A stretch of 64,000 nucleotides of DNA, taken from Alkalilimnicola ehrlichii (GTDB lineage: Bacteria > Pseudomonadota > Gammaproteobacteria > Nitrococcales > AK92). The translations under genes were made by a program, and so were the position numbers. Below are positions 38,695-49,218 of this stretch, in pieces; position 1 is the stretch's first letter; each line of letters starts with the position of its first letter. Below the pieces are notes generated by a model, which made no database searches, was not told where the DNA came from, and saw only the letters and a program-made list of their open reading frames with translations. The stretch covers positions 1-64,000 of the forward strand of contig NZ_NFZV01000002.1 in NCBI RefSeq assembly GCF_003399765.1, given 5' to 3'.

Positions 38695-39908
38695 GCGCAA
38701 TAACCGATCATCAGGTCCATCACATTAGTTCCCGTCGGGCCGGTACGGATTAGGTCGCCGCTTGCCGCTAACGCGGTTCCGGCATCGGCCCGCCGCAAGG
38801 CCTCGGCAGGCATCATACCGGCTGTTGTCGCCCGCTCCCAGGTACCGTTATCGACCAGCGCCCCTGCCGCATCGCCCGGGCCGTCGGTACCGTCCGTGCC
38901 CGCAGCGAGCAAATAGGCTTGTGCGTGCCCATGCAGATACTGCGCCGCACTTAAGGCGAGGCTTTGCATGCGCCCTCCCCGCCCCGGTTCGGCCGGCAGC
39001 CGAACGACAGGCTCGCCGCCCCATAAATGAACGTAGCCGGGCTCGGCAAGCAGTTGGTTGGCTATTATACGCGCACCGGCTACCGCTTCATCCGCGACAA
39101 AGCGACGATGGCGACGCACCGGAAGCCCCAACCGTGCCGCGCGGGCCTCTATGGCATCTAATGCATAAGCGTTGGTCGCAACCAGCCGTAAATCCACCGC
39201 CGCAAGACGTTCCGGATCGGCCGGAGCGGCGGGATGCGCGCAAACGGCAGCCAGTTCGGGCGGTAACGACGGCATAGCGCCTTGAAGCGGCGCTGCCAAC
39301 AGACCGGAACCGATGATAGCAGGATCGTCGCCCGGCACATCGGAAATCAACAAAGCCTGCGTACGCCCCGGCGGCAGGAAATGGGTTAGTCGGCCGCCCT
39401 TTATCTGCGACACTGCCTGGCGGACGCGATTGATCGACCGAATATCGAATCCGCTGCTTAATAGGTAGGTATTGAGCGCCCGCAATTGCGCTAACCCAAC
39501 CCCGGACACGGGCACTTCCACTAGACTGGAAGCGCCACCGGAGAGGAGAAACAAAGGCGGCCGCGACAAGCCGCGCAGAAACGCCAACAAGCGCTGGCCG
39601 GCAACCAGGCTCGTTTGGTCCGGCCAGGGGTGGCCTGCCTCGATCACTGTTACCCGGGCGTCGCGCTGCGAGTGCTTATCGGCATGCTTGTGCTTTGTAA
39701 TGAGCAAAGCCTGCCGCAAACGCGGGCCTAAAGCATCCTGCGCGCCCGCTAACATCGCGCTCGCGGCCTTACCGATAGCGATCACGCTGACCGGCTCGTT
39801 CGACTCGTCAGCGCGCAGTACGGCGCGAACGCTTTCGCGCCCACCCACAGCCGCCACAGCGGCTCGGTAGAGATCTAGCAGCACATCGGGGGAAACCGAG
39901 AGGCTCAC
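38691..39908 (-). CDS. Glycerate 2-kinase (DUF4147/MOFRL family)
   Basis: A 405-residue type II glycerate kinase (GckA/TtuD-like) that phosphorylates D-glycerate to 2-phosphoglycerate. Motifs are VIAIGKAASAMLAGA, HPWPDQTSL, LFLLSGGASSLVEVP, QIKGGRL, LLISDVPGDDPAIIGSG and the C-terminal MOFRL stretch AAGTDGTDGPGDAAGA. Its GTG start at 39908 overlaps the metZ stop (GTGA) and its own stop overlaps the DUF455 start, so the three genes form one tightly coupled unit. Confidence 0.9.
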   Translation of the reverse strand: MSLSVSPDVLLDLYRAAVAAVGGRESVRAVLRADESNEPVSVIAIGKAASAMLAGAQDALGPRLRQALLITKHKHADKHSQRDARVTVIEAGHPWPDQTSLVAGQRLLAFLRGLSRPPLFLLSGGASSLVEVPVSGVGLAQLRALNTYLLSSGFDIRSINRVRQAVSQIKGGRLTHFLPPGRTQALLISDVPGDDPAIIGSGLLAAPLQGAMPSLPPELAAVCAHPAAPADPERLAAVDLRLVATNAYALDAIEARAARLGLPVRRHRRFVADEAVAGARIIANQLLAEPGYVHLWGGEPVVRLPAEPGRGGRMQSLALSAAQYLHGHAQAYLLAAGTDGTDGPGDAAGALVDNGTWERATTAGMMPAEALRRADAGTALAASGDLIRTGPTGTNVMDLMIGYCA

Positions 39909-41107
39909 CGCGTGCCGCTGATAGCCGCTAAGCCGGCGGCCAAATCCGCCTGCAAATCGGCAGCGTCTTCCAGGCCAATCGAAAGCCGAATCAAATTATC
40001 TTTGATACCGCCCGCGGCGCGCTGCTCGGCAGAGATCCGACCATGGGTTGTGGTAGCAGGATGCGTGATGGTGCTCTTGGCGTCGCCCAGGTTAGCGGTG
40101 ATGGAGATCAAACGCAGGTTATCGATCACCTGCCAAGCCTGTTCGCGGCCGCCGACAACCTCGAACGAGACAATACCGCCATAGCCTGTCTGCTGGCGGC
40201 CGGCCAATTCATGCTGCGGATGCGACGCTAAGCCCGGATAGTAGACTTTGCCGACCTGAGGCTGTTCAACCAACCATTGCGCGATAGTTTGCGCCCCGGC
40301 GCAATGGGCTTTCATGCGCAATGACAAGGTCTCCAAGCCCTTGACGAATACCCACGCGTTAAAAGGGCTCATGCTGGGCCCGGCAGTCCGTAAGAAGCCG
40401 AAAATCTCCTTCCCGACCCGCTCCTTATCGCCAACGACCGCGCCGCCTATACAGCGCCCCTGACCGTCGAGGTATTTGGTGGCCGAATGCACCACCAAGT
40501 CGGCACCCAGCGCTAAGGGCCGTTGCAGCGCAGGACTACAGAAGCAGTTGTCGACCACGAGCAGGCAGCCGTGGGCATGCGCCAATTCCGCAATACGCGC
40601 TACATCGGCGATTTCCGTTAACGGATTGGACGGCGTTTCCAGATAGAGAATCCGCGTCTCTGGCCGGATGGCCGCTTCCCAGGCATCGTAATCGGTCAAG
40701 GGTACGAAGCTGGTTTGAATATTGTATCGGGGCAGGATATTGCTGCACAGCGAGACGGTTGCGCCGAACACTCCGCTAGAGGCCACGATATGCTCGCCGC
40801 TACGCAACAAGCCGAGAAAGGTCGACAAAATCGCCGCCATTCCCGAACTGGTCGCCACACAACTCTCGCCGCCTTCCAGCGCCGCCAAACGCTGTTCGAA
40901 CACCCTAACGGTCGGGTTGGTAAAGCGTGAGTATATATTACCTTCTTCCTCGCCCGCGAAGCGGGCGGCTGCCTCGGCAGCGCTGTTGAAGGTAAAACTG
41001 GAGGTGGCGAAGATCGGCTCGGACTGTTCCTGCTCGTTAGTCCGTACCTGGCCGCCTCGTACCGCCACCGTTGCTAAGCCATAGTCTTCGAAATCGTAGT
41101 CGGACAT
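39905..41107 (-). CDS. metZ: O-succinylhomoserine sulfhydrylase
   Basis: A 400-residue PLP enzyme of the Cys/Met metabolism family that makes homocysteine directly from O-succinylhomoserine and sulfide. The N-terminus LATVAVRGGQVRTNEQEQ and FATSSFTF are typical of MetZ; the PLP lysine is in SATKYLDGQGRCIGG, with VYLETPSNPLTE-type (ILYLETPSNPLTEIA) before it and TTTHGRISAEQR near the end. It lies downstream of purF, as in Pseudomonas. A SAM-II riboswitch and terminator precede it, so methionine surplus should switch it off. Confidence 0.94.
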   Translation of the reverse strand: MSDYDFEDYGLATVAVRGGQVRTNEQEQSEPIFATSSFTFNSAAEAAARFAGEEEGNIYSRFTNPTVRVFEQRLAALEGGESCVATSSGMAAILSTFLGLLRSGEHIVASSGVFGATVSLCSNILPRYNIQTSFVPLTDYDAWEAAIRPETRILYLETPSNPLTEIADVARIAELAHAHGCLLVVDNCFCSPALQRPLALGADLVVHSATKYLDGQGRCIGGAVVGDKERVGKEIFGFLRTAGPSMSPFNAWVFVKGLETLSLRMKAHCAGAQTIAQWLVEQPQVGKVYYPGLASHPQHELAGRQQTGYGGIVSFEVVGGREQAWQVIDNLRLISITANLGDAKSTITHPATTTHGRISAEQRAAGGIKDNLIRLSIGLEDAADLQADLAAGLAAISGTR

Positions 41108-41144
41108 TTACCAACCTCTCGCGCCGAGGTGCCGCTAGGCACAC

Positions 41145-41174
41145 AAAAAACCCGCTACGACCAAAGCGGGTTTT
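41145..41174 (-). terminator. Terminator in the metZ leader (expression platform)
   Basis: On the minus strand a 9-bp stem (AAACCCGCT/AGCGGGTTT, 8-base loop) is followed by TTTTTTGTGTG, a textbook intrinsic terminator. It starts a few bases after the SAM-II aptamer and 37 bases before the metZ ATG. It thus ends leader transcripts rather than only purF messages. Confidence 0.85.
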
Positions 41175-41175
41175 C

Positions 41176-41230
41176 TTCGCTTTAGCCGCATTTCTTAGGC
41201 GCTCGCAAGCTGAAATCAAATCAGCGCCAT
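41176..41230 (-). promoter_or_regulatory. SAM-II riboswitch aptamer upstream of metZ
   Basis: On the minus strand GGCGCTGATTTG, GCTTGCGAGCGCC and TAAGAAATGCGGCTAAAG follow the SAM-II consensus closely: GCGCU-GAUUU, UUGC(A/G), AGCGC, AAAUG and GCUAAA are all in place and spacing. P1 is GGCGCU/AGCGCC. The loop UUGCG can pair with the 3' UGCGG to give the pseudoknot P2, with base changes that keep pairing relative to the Sargasso example. CUAAAGCG at the 3' end can instead pair with CGCUUUGG in the terminator (8 bp). SAM-bound: terminator forms; SAM-free: antiterminator. The aptamer is known; this switch mechanism is inferred. Confidence 0.85.
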
Positions 41231-41376
41231 AATGGAAACGCATCCCTCCTCATCTGTCTGAGGACGAGGCGCAACGTTCCCACAAGGTAAAGACACTATG
41301 CAATGCCCTGCGGCTTGTCAATTCGGAGCGATCAGGCCAACTCTTCTCGCCGGCAGCCAATGGGTGTCTTTACGTT

Positions 41377-42888
41377 TTAGGTATGATTATAGAGTTCCAT
41401 GGTCGCTGCAAGGTTTGCCTCTTTCTTTTGCTTGGCGTCGTCGGAGCGTTTTTTCTCGATCTCCGCCAAATATTCGGGGCTCACGTCCCCGGTAATATAC
41501 TCGCCGTTAAAACAAGAGCAGTCGAATTGCTGCAGGGACTTGTTGCCTTGCCGTACGGCCGCCACCAAGTCGTTGAGGTCTTGATAGATCAGGCGATCGG
41601 CGCCGATCGCCTGGCAAATTTCCTCATCGCTACGACCGTGTGCAATCAGCTCCTGCGGCGACGGCATATCGATTCCGTAGACGTTAGGGTAGCGCACCGG
41701 CGGTGCGGCGGAGGCAAAATAAACTTTGGCGGCTCCTTCGTCGCGCGCCATCTGGATGATTTGCTGCGACGTGGTACCGCGGACGATGGAATCGTCGACT
41801 AAGAGGACGTTCTTGCCTTTGAACTCCAACTCGATGGGGTTCAGTTTCTGGCGTACCGACTTCTTCCGCTGCGTCTGCCCCGGCATAATAAAGGTACGAG
41901 CGATATAGCGGTTTTTAATAAAACCTTCCCGGTAGGTAATGCCTAAACGAGAGGCAAGCTCCAGCGCTACGGTGCGACTGGTATCGGGGATGGGAATGAC
42001 AACGTCGATATCATGATCCGCCCACTCGCGCTCGATTTTGGCCGCTAACCGCTGCCCCATACGCAAGCGCGATTTATAAACGGCGATATCGTCGATCATC
42101 GAGTCCGGCCGTGCCAGATAGACGTATTCGAAAATGCAAGGCGCATGGACCGGATTGTCGGCGCATTGGCGGCTGTGCAAGTTGCCGTCCATATCGATGT
42201 AGATGGCCTCGCCCGGGTCCAGCTCCCGCACCAGCCGGAAACCTAGTACGTCCAACGCCACGCTTTCCGAAGCGATGAGGTATTCCATACCCAGTTCGGT
42301 TTCCCGCTCGCCGAAACAAACCGGCCGAATACCGTGCGGGTCGCGGAAGCCGACCACACCGTAACCGTTAATCATGGCAACGGCGGCGTAAGCACCACGG
42401 CAGCGGCGATGCACGCCGGCAACGGCATCGAAGATATCGTTTTCGTCGATCCGCAGCTTGTTCTGCACGGCGAGTTCGTGGGCGAAGACGTTTAATAAAA
42501 CTTCCGAGTCGGATTCGGTGTTGATGTGGCGCAGGTCTTCCAGAAACAGATCGCGCTTGAGCTTCTCGGCGTTTACCAGGTTGCCGTTATGAGCAAGGCT
42601 GATACCGAACGGCGAGTTAACGTAAAACGGCTGCGCCTCGGCGGAGCTGGCGCAGCCGGCCGTCGGGTAACGGACGTGACCGATGCCGATATTGCCTTTC
42701 AACTGCACCATGTGTCGGGTGCGAAACACATCCCGGACCAGACCATTATCCTTACGCAAGTGGAGGTGCCCGTTGTCGTAAGTCATAATGCCGGCGGCAT
42801 CCTGACCCCGGTGCTGAAGTACCGTTAAACCGTCGTACAGGGCCTGATTCACCGGACCCTTCGCCACCATTCCGATAATGCCGCACAT
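41377..42888 (-). CDS. purF: Amidophosphoribosyltransferase
   Basis: A 503-residue enzyme making phosphoribosylamine from PRPP and glutamine, the first step of purine synthesis. The catalytic Cys2 is directly after the initiator Met ([20 protein letters not shown]), so there is no propeptide, as in E. coli. GQDAAGI and GHVRYPTAG lie in the Ntn domain; the PRPP loop is [18 protein letters not shown]. It is preceded by cvpA (52 bases) in the standard cvpA-purF pair. No PurR-like operator could be picked out. Confidence 0.96.
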   Translation of the reverse strand: MCGIIGMVAKGPVNQALYDGLTVLQHRGQDAAGIMTYDNGHLHLRKDNGLVRDVFRTRHMVQLKGNIGIGHVRYPTAGCASSAEAQPFYVNSPFGISLAHNGNLVNAEKLKRDLFLEDLRHINTESDSEVLLNVFAHELAVQNKLRIDENDIFDAVAGVHRRCRGAYAAVAMINGYGVVGFRDPHGIRPVCFGERETELGMEYLIASESVALDVLGFRLVRELDPGEAIYIDMDGNLHSRQCADNPVHAPCIFEYVYLARPDSMIDDIAVYKSRLRMGQRLAAKIEREWADHDIDVVIPIPDTSRTVALELASRLGITYREGFIKNRYIARTFIMPGQTQRKKSVRQKLNPIELEFKGKNVLLVDDSIVRGTTSQQIIQMARDEGAAKVYFASAAPPVRYPNVYGIDMPSPQELIAHGRSDEEICQAIGADRLIYQDLNDLVAAVRQGNKSLQQFDCSCFNGEYITGDVSPEYLAEIEKKRSDDAKQKKEANLAATMELYNHT

Positions 42889-42940
42889 AGCGCCTTTATA
42901 ACCTCCAAAGAGACTGGGCCACTGCCGAACAGAAACTTAG

Positions 42941-43507
42941 TTAGTCCGACATCGAACCGCAGAATTCCCCCCAGTATGCAGGCGCCGGTGTCCCATCGGC
43001 CGACACCGACTCCTGTACTAAGGGTGTATAAACCTTAAGATCCGCCAGCCATTCCTCAACGCCGATCCGGCACACCCAAGGCTGTATATGGCTTATCATC
43101 ACCGACTCCTGCCACCACGACTCGCGGGGCACTTCCGTTAATGCGAGCAACATGACGACAAACGCAACGAGCAGCAAACCGCGGGCGGCTCCGAAGAATA
43201 TACCCGCCACACGATCGGTACCGGTGAGGCCGGTTTTTCCAACCAACGCTACGGCGAGGTGATTCAATGCCGCGCCGATCAGCAAGGTAATAACGAAAAT
43301 ACCGACGAAGGCGGCGCCTATTCGGATACTGGGCGAGTCAATAAAACCGGAGAGGAATGGCGAGAGCACGTTCGCATAACGAACCGCCAGCCATACGGCA
43401 CCGATCCAAACGATAATGGACAGCACCTCTCGGACAAATCCGCGCATCAAGCTAATGAGCACAGAGATTCCGATAACCGCAAGAATAGCGTAATCGATCC
43501 AATTCAT
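42941..43507 (-). CDS. cvpA: Colicin V production family membrane protein CvpA
   Basis: A 188-residue inner membrane protein with four helices: WIDYAILAVIGISVLISL, VLSIIVWIGAVWLAVRY, IGAAFVGIFVITLLIGAAL, and GLLLVAFVVMLLALTEV. GLTGTDRVAGIFFGAARG is the CvpA family signature. Its role is membrane or envelope homeostasis, poorly understood. Co-transcribed with purF; dedD lies 160 bases upstream with a short GC-rich hairpin in the gap. Confidence 0.93.
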   Translation of the reverse strand: MNWIDYAILAVIGISVLISLMRGFVREVLSIIVWIGAVWLAVRYANVLSPFLSGFIDSPSIRIGAAFVGIFVITLLIGAALNHLAVALVGKTGLTGTDRVAGIFFGAARGLLLVAFVVMLLALTEVPRESWWQESVMISHIQPWVCRIGVEEWLADLKVYTPLVQESVSADGTPAPAYWGEFCGSMSD

Positions 43508-43666
43508 CGGTGCGCGGTGGAAGCGAAACAGCGGATCGGCCGCCGGGGCGCAGATAGTATCAAAGCCGCCTCCGTAACAAAAGCGTTATCTTGGCTTTTT
43601 GCGAACCTTCCCAAGCCCGGCCGCTGCCGGGCTATGGCCGACGTATCTAAGGGCACGCCATCGTCG

Positions 43667-44272
43667 TTACGGATGGGATACCACCAGACCAGGCAGCCCC
43701 TCCTCCTCCTGCAAGCGGGTTTTCAGCGCGTCCGCCTCGTCGCGTTCGACCACGGGCCCGACACGCACTCGGTAAAATCGACTGCCCTGTGCCTCCGGCG
43801 CTTCCACATAAGCCGAAAAGCCGGCTTCGCGAAGACGGTCGCGAAGCCCAAAGGCATTCGACTCTCGACCGAAGCTACCGACCTGAATGGCCCAGGCGGC
43901 CATGTCCGAATCGACCGCTTGAGGGCTCGATTGGGTCTCCTCTGCCGCCGCAACGGCCGGAGGCTCGACCTCCACCACTTCGAGCTCCGCTGGTTCCTCG
44001 GACGCTTCCTCGCCCTGCCCCGCCGGCGCGGACGCAGTCTGAGAGGGCCTTTCAACCGGTGGTGCCGAAGGCTGCCGTTCGGCTAGCTGTTCGATGTCGG
44101 CCGGCTCGGGAATACCGGGAACTTCGGTCATCTGTGGCCGCTGCGGAATTTCGATCGGTACATCCATCGTATGCCGATCGGAAGGCCCGGTTAGCAGCAT
44201 AGGCAGAAAAATCACCGCCAACGCTACCAACACGGCAGCGCCGATAAGACGTTGCTTCAACCGCTGCTGCAT
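43667..44272 (-). CDS. dedD: SPOR-domain division protein, DedD-like
   Basis: A 201-residue protein with one N-terminal membrane helix (LIGAAVLVALAVIFLPMLL), a long Pro/Glu/Ala-rich periplasmic linker, and a C-terminal SPOR domain (AWAIQVGSFGRESNAFGLR to YRVRVGPVVERDEADAL) that binds bare glycan strands at the septum. The order folC-dedD-cvpA-purF fits DedD. Its start sits right at the folC stop (44273), so it is translated immediately after it. Confidence 0.92.
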   Translation of the reverse strand: MQQRLKQRLIGAAVLVALAVIFLPMLLTGPSDRHTMDVPIEIPQRPQMTEVPGIPEPADIEQLAERQPSAPPVERPSQTASAPAGQGEEASEEPAELEVVEVEPPAVAAAEETQSSPQAVDSDMAAWAIQVGSFGRESNAFGLRDRLREAGFSAYVEAPEAQGSRFYRVRVGPVVERDEADALKTRLQEEEGLPGLVVSHP

Positions 44273-45541
44273 CTAATCGCTCCTAACTTGCAGTAGTTCT
44301 TCTACTGTCCGAAACGAACCGAAGACCACGACCCTGTCGCCCCGCTCGGCGACATTTTCTATCACGCTTAATAGCTCGCCGCTCTGGCGTGCTGCGGACA
44401 CGCACGAGCTTCCGAAACGTTGCCGCAGATACGAGGCAACTTCATCGGCCGGCCTGGCATCGGGGTCCGCCAGACTGAGCGGCAGCCAGGTATCGACCAA
44501 GCCTTCCAGGGGCGCGATCACCGCTGGCAATTCTTTCCTCTGCATTTGCGCGAACACTGCCAACGTACGCCCTGCAACAGGGTGGCTACGCAGAAAGGCC
44601 GCCAACTCGGCCACACTCTCCCGATTATGGGCAACATCGTAGACCCACTCCACCTTTCCAGGCACGCGCTGGCACCTACCGAGCAAACTCGCCTGTCGAA
44701 TCCCGCTTACGGCATCTTCTTGCCGTAACGGTAACAGCGATTGCAAACGCTCCAAAACGGCTAACACCGCAGCGGCGTTGCCGTATTGATGATTACCCGA
44801 CAGCGCGGGCGGCGGCAAGGCATCCCAATGCCATAGGTGGCCCTGATAAGCCCAGTACCCAGCTTCTACTTGACGATACCGATAATCCTGCTCGACACGG
44901 TACAACGGGATACCGTTAGCCGCCGTGTAGGCGACGATGCTTTGGGGAATATCGGGCCTACCGAATACGACGGGGCGCCCCCGGCGAGCGACCCCGACTT
45001 TTTCCAAGCCGATGCTGTCGCGGTCCGGCCCTAGCCAGTCAGTATGGTCTAAACCAATTGAGCTTATGATGACGCCGTCGGCATCCACAATGTTGACCGC
45101 ATCGAGCCGGCCGCCCAAACCAACTTCCAAAATCCAAACGTCGCAGGCGCATTGAGTAAACACGTCAAAGGCCGCCAACGTACCGAATTCGAAATAGCTT
45201 AAGGTGGTTTCGCCGCGAGCGCGGTCGATTCGGTCGAAAGCCTGCACGATGCATTCGTCCTCGACCGCTTGGCCGGCAACGCGAATGCGCTCGTTGTAGC
45301 GGAACAGATGGGGCGAGGTATAACAACCGACGCGATACCCCGCCGCCGTCAGGATCGCCTCCAGAAAGGCCACGCTGGAACCTTTACCGTTGGTACCAGC
45401 CACGGTAATAACCGGGCAAGAAGGCGCTAGCAGATCCAGCTCGGCAGCCACTGCACGCACGCGATCGAGTCCAAGATCGATGGCACGCGAATGCAGCGAC
45501 TGCTGCCATTCCAGCCAGTCATTGAGCTGCGAGAAACGCAT
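44273..45541 (-). CDS. folC: Bifunctional folylpolyglutamate/dihydrofolate synthase
   Basis: A 422-residue Mur-ligase-like enzyme adding L-glutamate to (tetra)hydrofolate and dihydropteroate. The P-loop is VTVAGTNGKGSSVAFLEAIL; other motifs are YTSPHLFRYNERIRV, TYFEFGTLAAFDVF-like (LSYFEFGTLAAFDVF) and LEVGLGGRLDAVN. Near the C-terminus VYDVAHNRESV replaces the usual DGAHNP form, with the Asp and His kept. It starts 11 bases after the accD stop. Confidence 0.94.
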   Translation of the reverse strand: MRFSQLNDWLEWQQSLHSRAIDLGLDRVRAVAAELDLLAPSCPVITVAGTNGKGSSVAFLEAILTAAGYRVGCYTSPHLFRYNERIRVAGQAVEDECIVQAFDRIDRARGETTLSYFEFGTLAAFDVFTQCACDVWILEVGLGGRLDAVNIVDADGVIISSIGLDHTDWLGPDRDSIGLEKVGVARRGRPVVFGRPDIPQSIVAYTAANGIPLYRVEQDYRYRQVEAGYWAYQGHLWHWDALPPPALSGNHQYGNAAAVLAVLERLQSLLPLRQEDAVSGIRQASLLGRCQRVPGKVEWVYDVAHNRESVAELAAFLRSHPVAGRTLAVFAQMQRKELPAVIAPLEGLVDTWLPLSLADPDARPADEVASYLRQRFGSSCVSAARQSGELLSVIENVAERGDRVVVFGSFRTVEELLQVRSD

Positions 45542-45552
45542 TCGAGCGCGAC

Positions 45553-46467
<915 letters not shown>

Positions 46468-46481
46468 TGTTTTGACGTCCT

Positions 46482-47303
46482 CTAAGCCGTCTCGGTTTGT
46501 TGCGCATCCAGTGCTTGCCGCATCTCGCTTAACAGACCGGCCACGGCCTCGCGCATGCGTTGCTCGTCGTCCCTGAGCTCCTCGATTCGTTTGATCAATG
46601 CGCTACCGACCACAACGGCATCGGCAACGGCGCCGATGGCTGCGGCACTTTGCGCATCGCGGATACCAAACCCGACCCCTACCGGTAAGTCGCTGGCCTG
46701 CCGGATTTCGGTCACTTTGTCCGCCACTGCCGACACATTCAGCGTTGCCGCGCCAGTCACGCCCTTAAGCGAAACATAATAAACAAAACCGCGCGCTGCC
46801 GCGCAGATACGCTGCAAGCGTTCGCCCGTGGTTGTCGGCGCGACGAGAAAGATCGGCGCTAACCCTTCGGCATCCATCGCCGCCATGGCCTCGCCGCCTT
46901 CCTCCGGCGGTAAATCCACCGTTAGTACGCCGTCGACCCCCGCATCGGCGGCTGCCTTTGCGAAGGTCGCGTATCCCATGACCTCGATCGGGTTGAGATA
47001 GCCCATCAGCACGACCGGCGTCTCGTTATTATCGGCCCGAAATTGCCGAACCATCTCGATCACGTCGCGTAGCGTAACATCGTGCACCAAGGCGCGCTCG
47101 CAAGCCGCTTGAATAACGGGCCCGTCCGCCATGGGGTCGGAAAAGGGCACGCCTAACTCGATAATATCCGCCCCGGCCTCGACCATCGCGTGCATCAAGC
47201 CTACCGTCACCGCAGGCTTTGGATCGCCAGCGGTGATATAAGGAACCAATACTTTACGCTTTTCTGCCGCGCGCGCCGCGAAGGTTTTCTCGATACGGTT
47301 CAT
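46482..47303 (-). CDS. trpA: Tryptophan synthase alpha subunit
   Basis: A 273-residue TIM barrel that splits indole-3-glycerol phosphate to indole, channelled to TrpB. Catalytic Glu is in [21 protein letters not shown] and catalytic Asp in [13 protein letters not shown]; phosphate binding is at [12 protein letters not shown] and [10 protein letters not shown]. Its ATG overlaps the trpB stop by four bases (ATGA). It is followed by accD after 14 bases. Confidence 0.97.
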   Translation of the reverse strand: MNRIEKTFAARAAEKRKVLVPYITAGDPKPAVTVGLMHAMVEAGADIIELGVPFSDPMADGPVIQAACERALVHDVTLRDVIEMVRQFRADNNETPVVLMGYLNPIEVMGYATFAKAAADAGVDGVLTVDLPPEEGGEAMAAMDAEGLAPIFLVAPTTTGERLQRICAAARGFVYYVSLKGVTGAATLNVSAVADKVTEIRQASDLPVGVGFGIRDAQSAAAIGAVADAVVVGSALIKRIEELRDDEQRMREAVAGLLSEMRQALDAQQTETA

Positions 47304-48532
47304 ACTTCGATCCCCTCCAAGCGCGCTACCGTGTTAATGTCCTTATCGCCCCGACCCGACAAGCTCACCACAATCGTTTGATCCGGCCGCATTTCCTGCG
47401 CCAACTTAGCGGCGTAAGCCAAGGCGTGGCTGGTTTCCAAGGCGGGCATAATGCCTTCGCAACGCGTTAGATCGTGAAACGCGGTCAGCGCTTCTTGGTC
47501 CGTCGCAGCGACATAGCTAGCGCGCTGACAATCCTTAAGCCACGCGTGCTCCGGGCCCACGCCGGGATAGTCGAGCCCGGCAGAAACCGAATGGGTACCG
47601 ATGATCTGCCCGGATTCGGACTCCATCAGATAGGTACGGTTACCGTGCAGAACGCCCGGCTTACCGGCGCACAAGGGCGCGGCATGGCGACCGGTTGCAA
47701 TCCCCTCGCCCGCGGCTTCGACGCCGTACATGGCAACGCCTTCGTCCTGCAAAAACGGGTGAAAGAGCCCGATAGCGTTAGAGCCGCCGCCGACGCAAGC
47801 CACCAGCGCATCCGGCAAGCGCCCCTCGATCTCCAGAATCTGACGCCGCGCCTCGCGACCGATAATGGTCTGAAAATCGCGAACCATGGCAGGGTAAGGA
47901 TGCGGACCGGCAACGGTACCGATGATATAAAAGGTATCGTCGACATTGGTCACCCAATCGCGCATGGCTTCGTTCATCGCGTCCTTTAAGGTGCGGGTGC
48001 CAGAGCGGACAGGCACGACTTCGGCGCCCAGCAATTTCATCCGAAACACGTTCACCGACTGCCGCTGAACGTCTTCTTCGCCCATATAGACGACACACTT
48101 CATGCCGAACCTAGCCGCCACCGTGGCGGTCGCCACGCCATGCTGCCCGGCTCCTGTTTCGGCGATCACGCGCGACTTGCCCATCCGCGATGCAAGCAGA
48201 GCCTGTCCAACGGTATTGTTGATCTTATGAGCGCCGGTGTGGTTAAGGTCTTCCCGTTTTAGATAAATGCGGGCACCGCCTAAGCGCTTGCTCCAGCGCT
48301 CGGCGTAGTACAGCGGCGAGGGACGGCCGACGAACTCGGCAAGGTCACGGTCGAAAGCAGCCTGGAACTCGGAGTCGTTCCGGAATCGTTCGTAAGCTGC
48401 GGTCAGCTCTTCCAAAGCCGCCATCAGGGTTTCCGCAACAAAGCGCCCCCCGTATGGCCCGAAATGCCCTTGAGCATCGGGATAGCGTGTATAATCCACC
48501 GTTTCCTGCCTAGTCTCAGTCACGTCCGACAC
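47300..48532 (-). CDS. trpB: Tryptophan synthase beta subunit
   Basis: A 410-residue PLP enzyme condensing indole with serine. The PLP lysine is in [28 protein letters not shown] and [13 protein letters not shown] bind the cofactor phosphate and substrate. The start is taken as GTG 48532, with GAGG 6 bases before, overlapping trpF by 17 bases. A second GTG at 48523 (VTETRQET) is an alternative. The set trpF-trpB-trpA with no other trp gene is the split arrangement common in gammaproteobacteria. Confidence 0.96.
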   Translation of the reverse strand: MSDVTETRQETVDYTRYPDAQGHFGPYGGRFVAETLMAALEELTAAYERFRNDSEFQAAFDRDLAEFVGRPSPLYYAERWSKRLGGARIYLKREDLNHTGAHKINNTVGQALLASRMGKSRVIAETGAGQHGVATATVAARFGMKCVVYMGEEDVQRQSVNVFRMKLLGAEVVPVRSGTRTLKDAMNEAMRDWVTNVDDTFYIIGTVAGPHPYPAMVRDFQTIIGREARRQILEIEGRLPDALVACVGGGSNAIGLFHPFLQDEGVAMYGVEAAGEGIATGRHAAPLCAGKPGVLHGNRTYLMESESGQIIGTHSVSAGLDYPGVGPEHAWLKDCQRASYVAATDQEALTAFHDLTRCEGIMPALETSHALAYAAKLAQEMRPDQTIVVSLSGRGDKDINTVARLEGIEV

Positions 48533-49142
48533 GATTTACCTCGTTAATGAATTCCGCCATCCTAGCCGGATCCTTAATACCTTTCGCTGCTTCGACGCCG
48601 CTACTGACGTCGACCGCATAGGGCTTGCATTGTTCAATAGCCTGTCTGACATTCCCGGCGTTTAAGCCGCCGGCGACAATCATCGGCCGGCCCAGCGCCT
48701 TCGGCGCCTGCCGCCAGTCGAACGCTTGCCCCGTACCGCCGCTGCCGCCCAGGGCATGGCTGTCCAATAAAAACGCCGTGGCATCCGCATACCGCCGAGC
48801 ATAAGCTAGCGGGTCGACTCCGCCTCCCATCGGCAAAGCTTTGATGTACCGCCGCGCAAAGGCCGAGCACAATTCAGGGGGCTCGTCGCCGTGAAACTGA
48901 AGCAGATCCAAGGGTACCTGTTTTAACACTCGCTCGACGTCGGCGGCCGTCGCGTCAACGAACAAGCCCACGATCGAAGCCAAGGGCGGCAAAGCGGCCA
49001 CGATCTCCACCGCCTGCGCCGGCTCGATCGAGCGCGAGCTAGGCTTCCAGAAGACGAAGCCCAATGCGTCAGCGCCGAATTCTATCGCGCTGAGCGCGTC
49101 CTCCGGCCGTGTAATGCCGCAAATCTTGATCCGGGTACGCAC
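48516..49142 (-). CDS. trpF: Phosphoribosylanthranilate isomerase
   Basis: A 208-residue TIM barrel for the third step of tryptophan synthesis. Catalytic Cys is in [12 protein letters not shown] and catalytic Asp in [26 protein letters not shown] and [15 protein letters not shown] bind the phosphate. It is a stand-alone TrpF, not fused to TrpC. GTG 49142 is the start. It lies 76 bases after truA and overlaps trpB. Confidence 0.95.
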   Translation of the reverse strand: MRTRIKICGITRPEDALSAIEFGADALGFVFWKPSSRSIEPAQAVEIVAALPPLASIVGLFVDATAADVERVLKQVPLDLLQFHGDEPPELCSAFARRYIKALPMGGGVDPLAYARRYADATAFLLDSHALGGSGGTGQAFDWRQAPKALGRPMIVAGGLNAGNVRQAIEQCKPYAVDVSSGVEAAKGIKDPARMAEFINEVNRVGRD

Positions 49143-49218
49143 GTCGTGATTTCCTGTTATGTCGTCGGCCGCCGTTAGTCCGACGCCTCACCCACGCCTG
49201 GCGGTCCGTTGCCACAGT

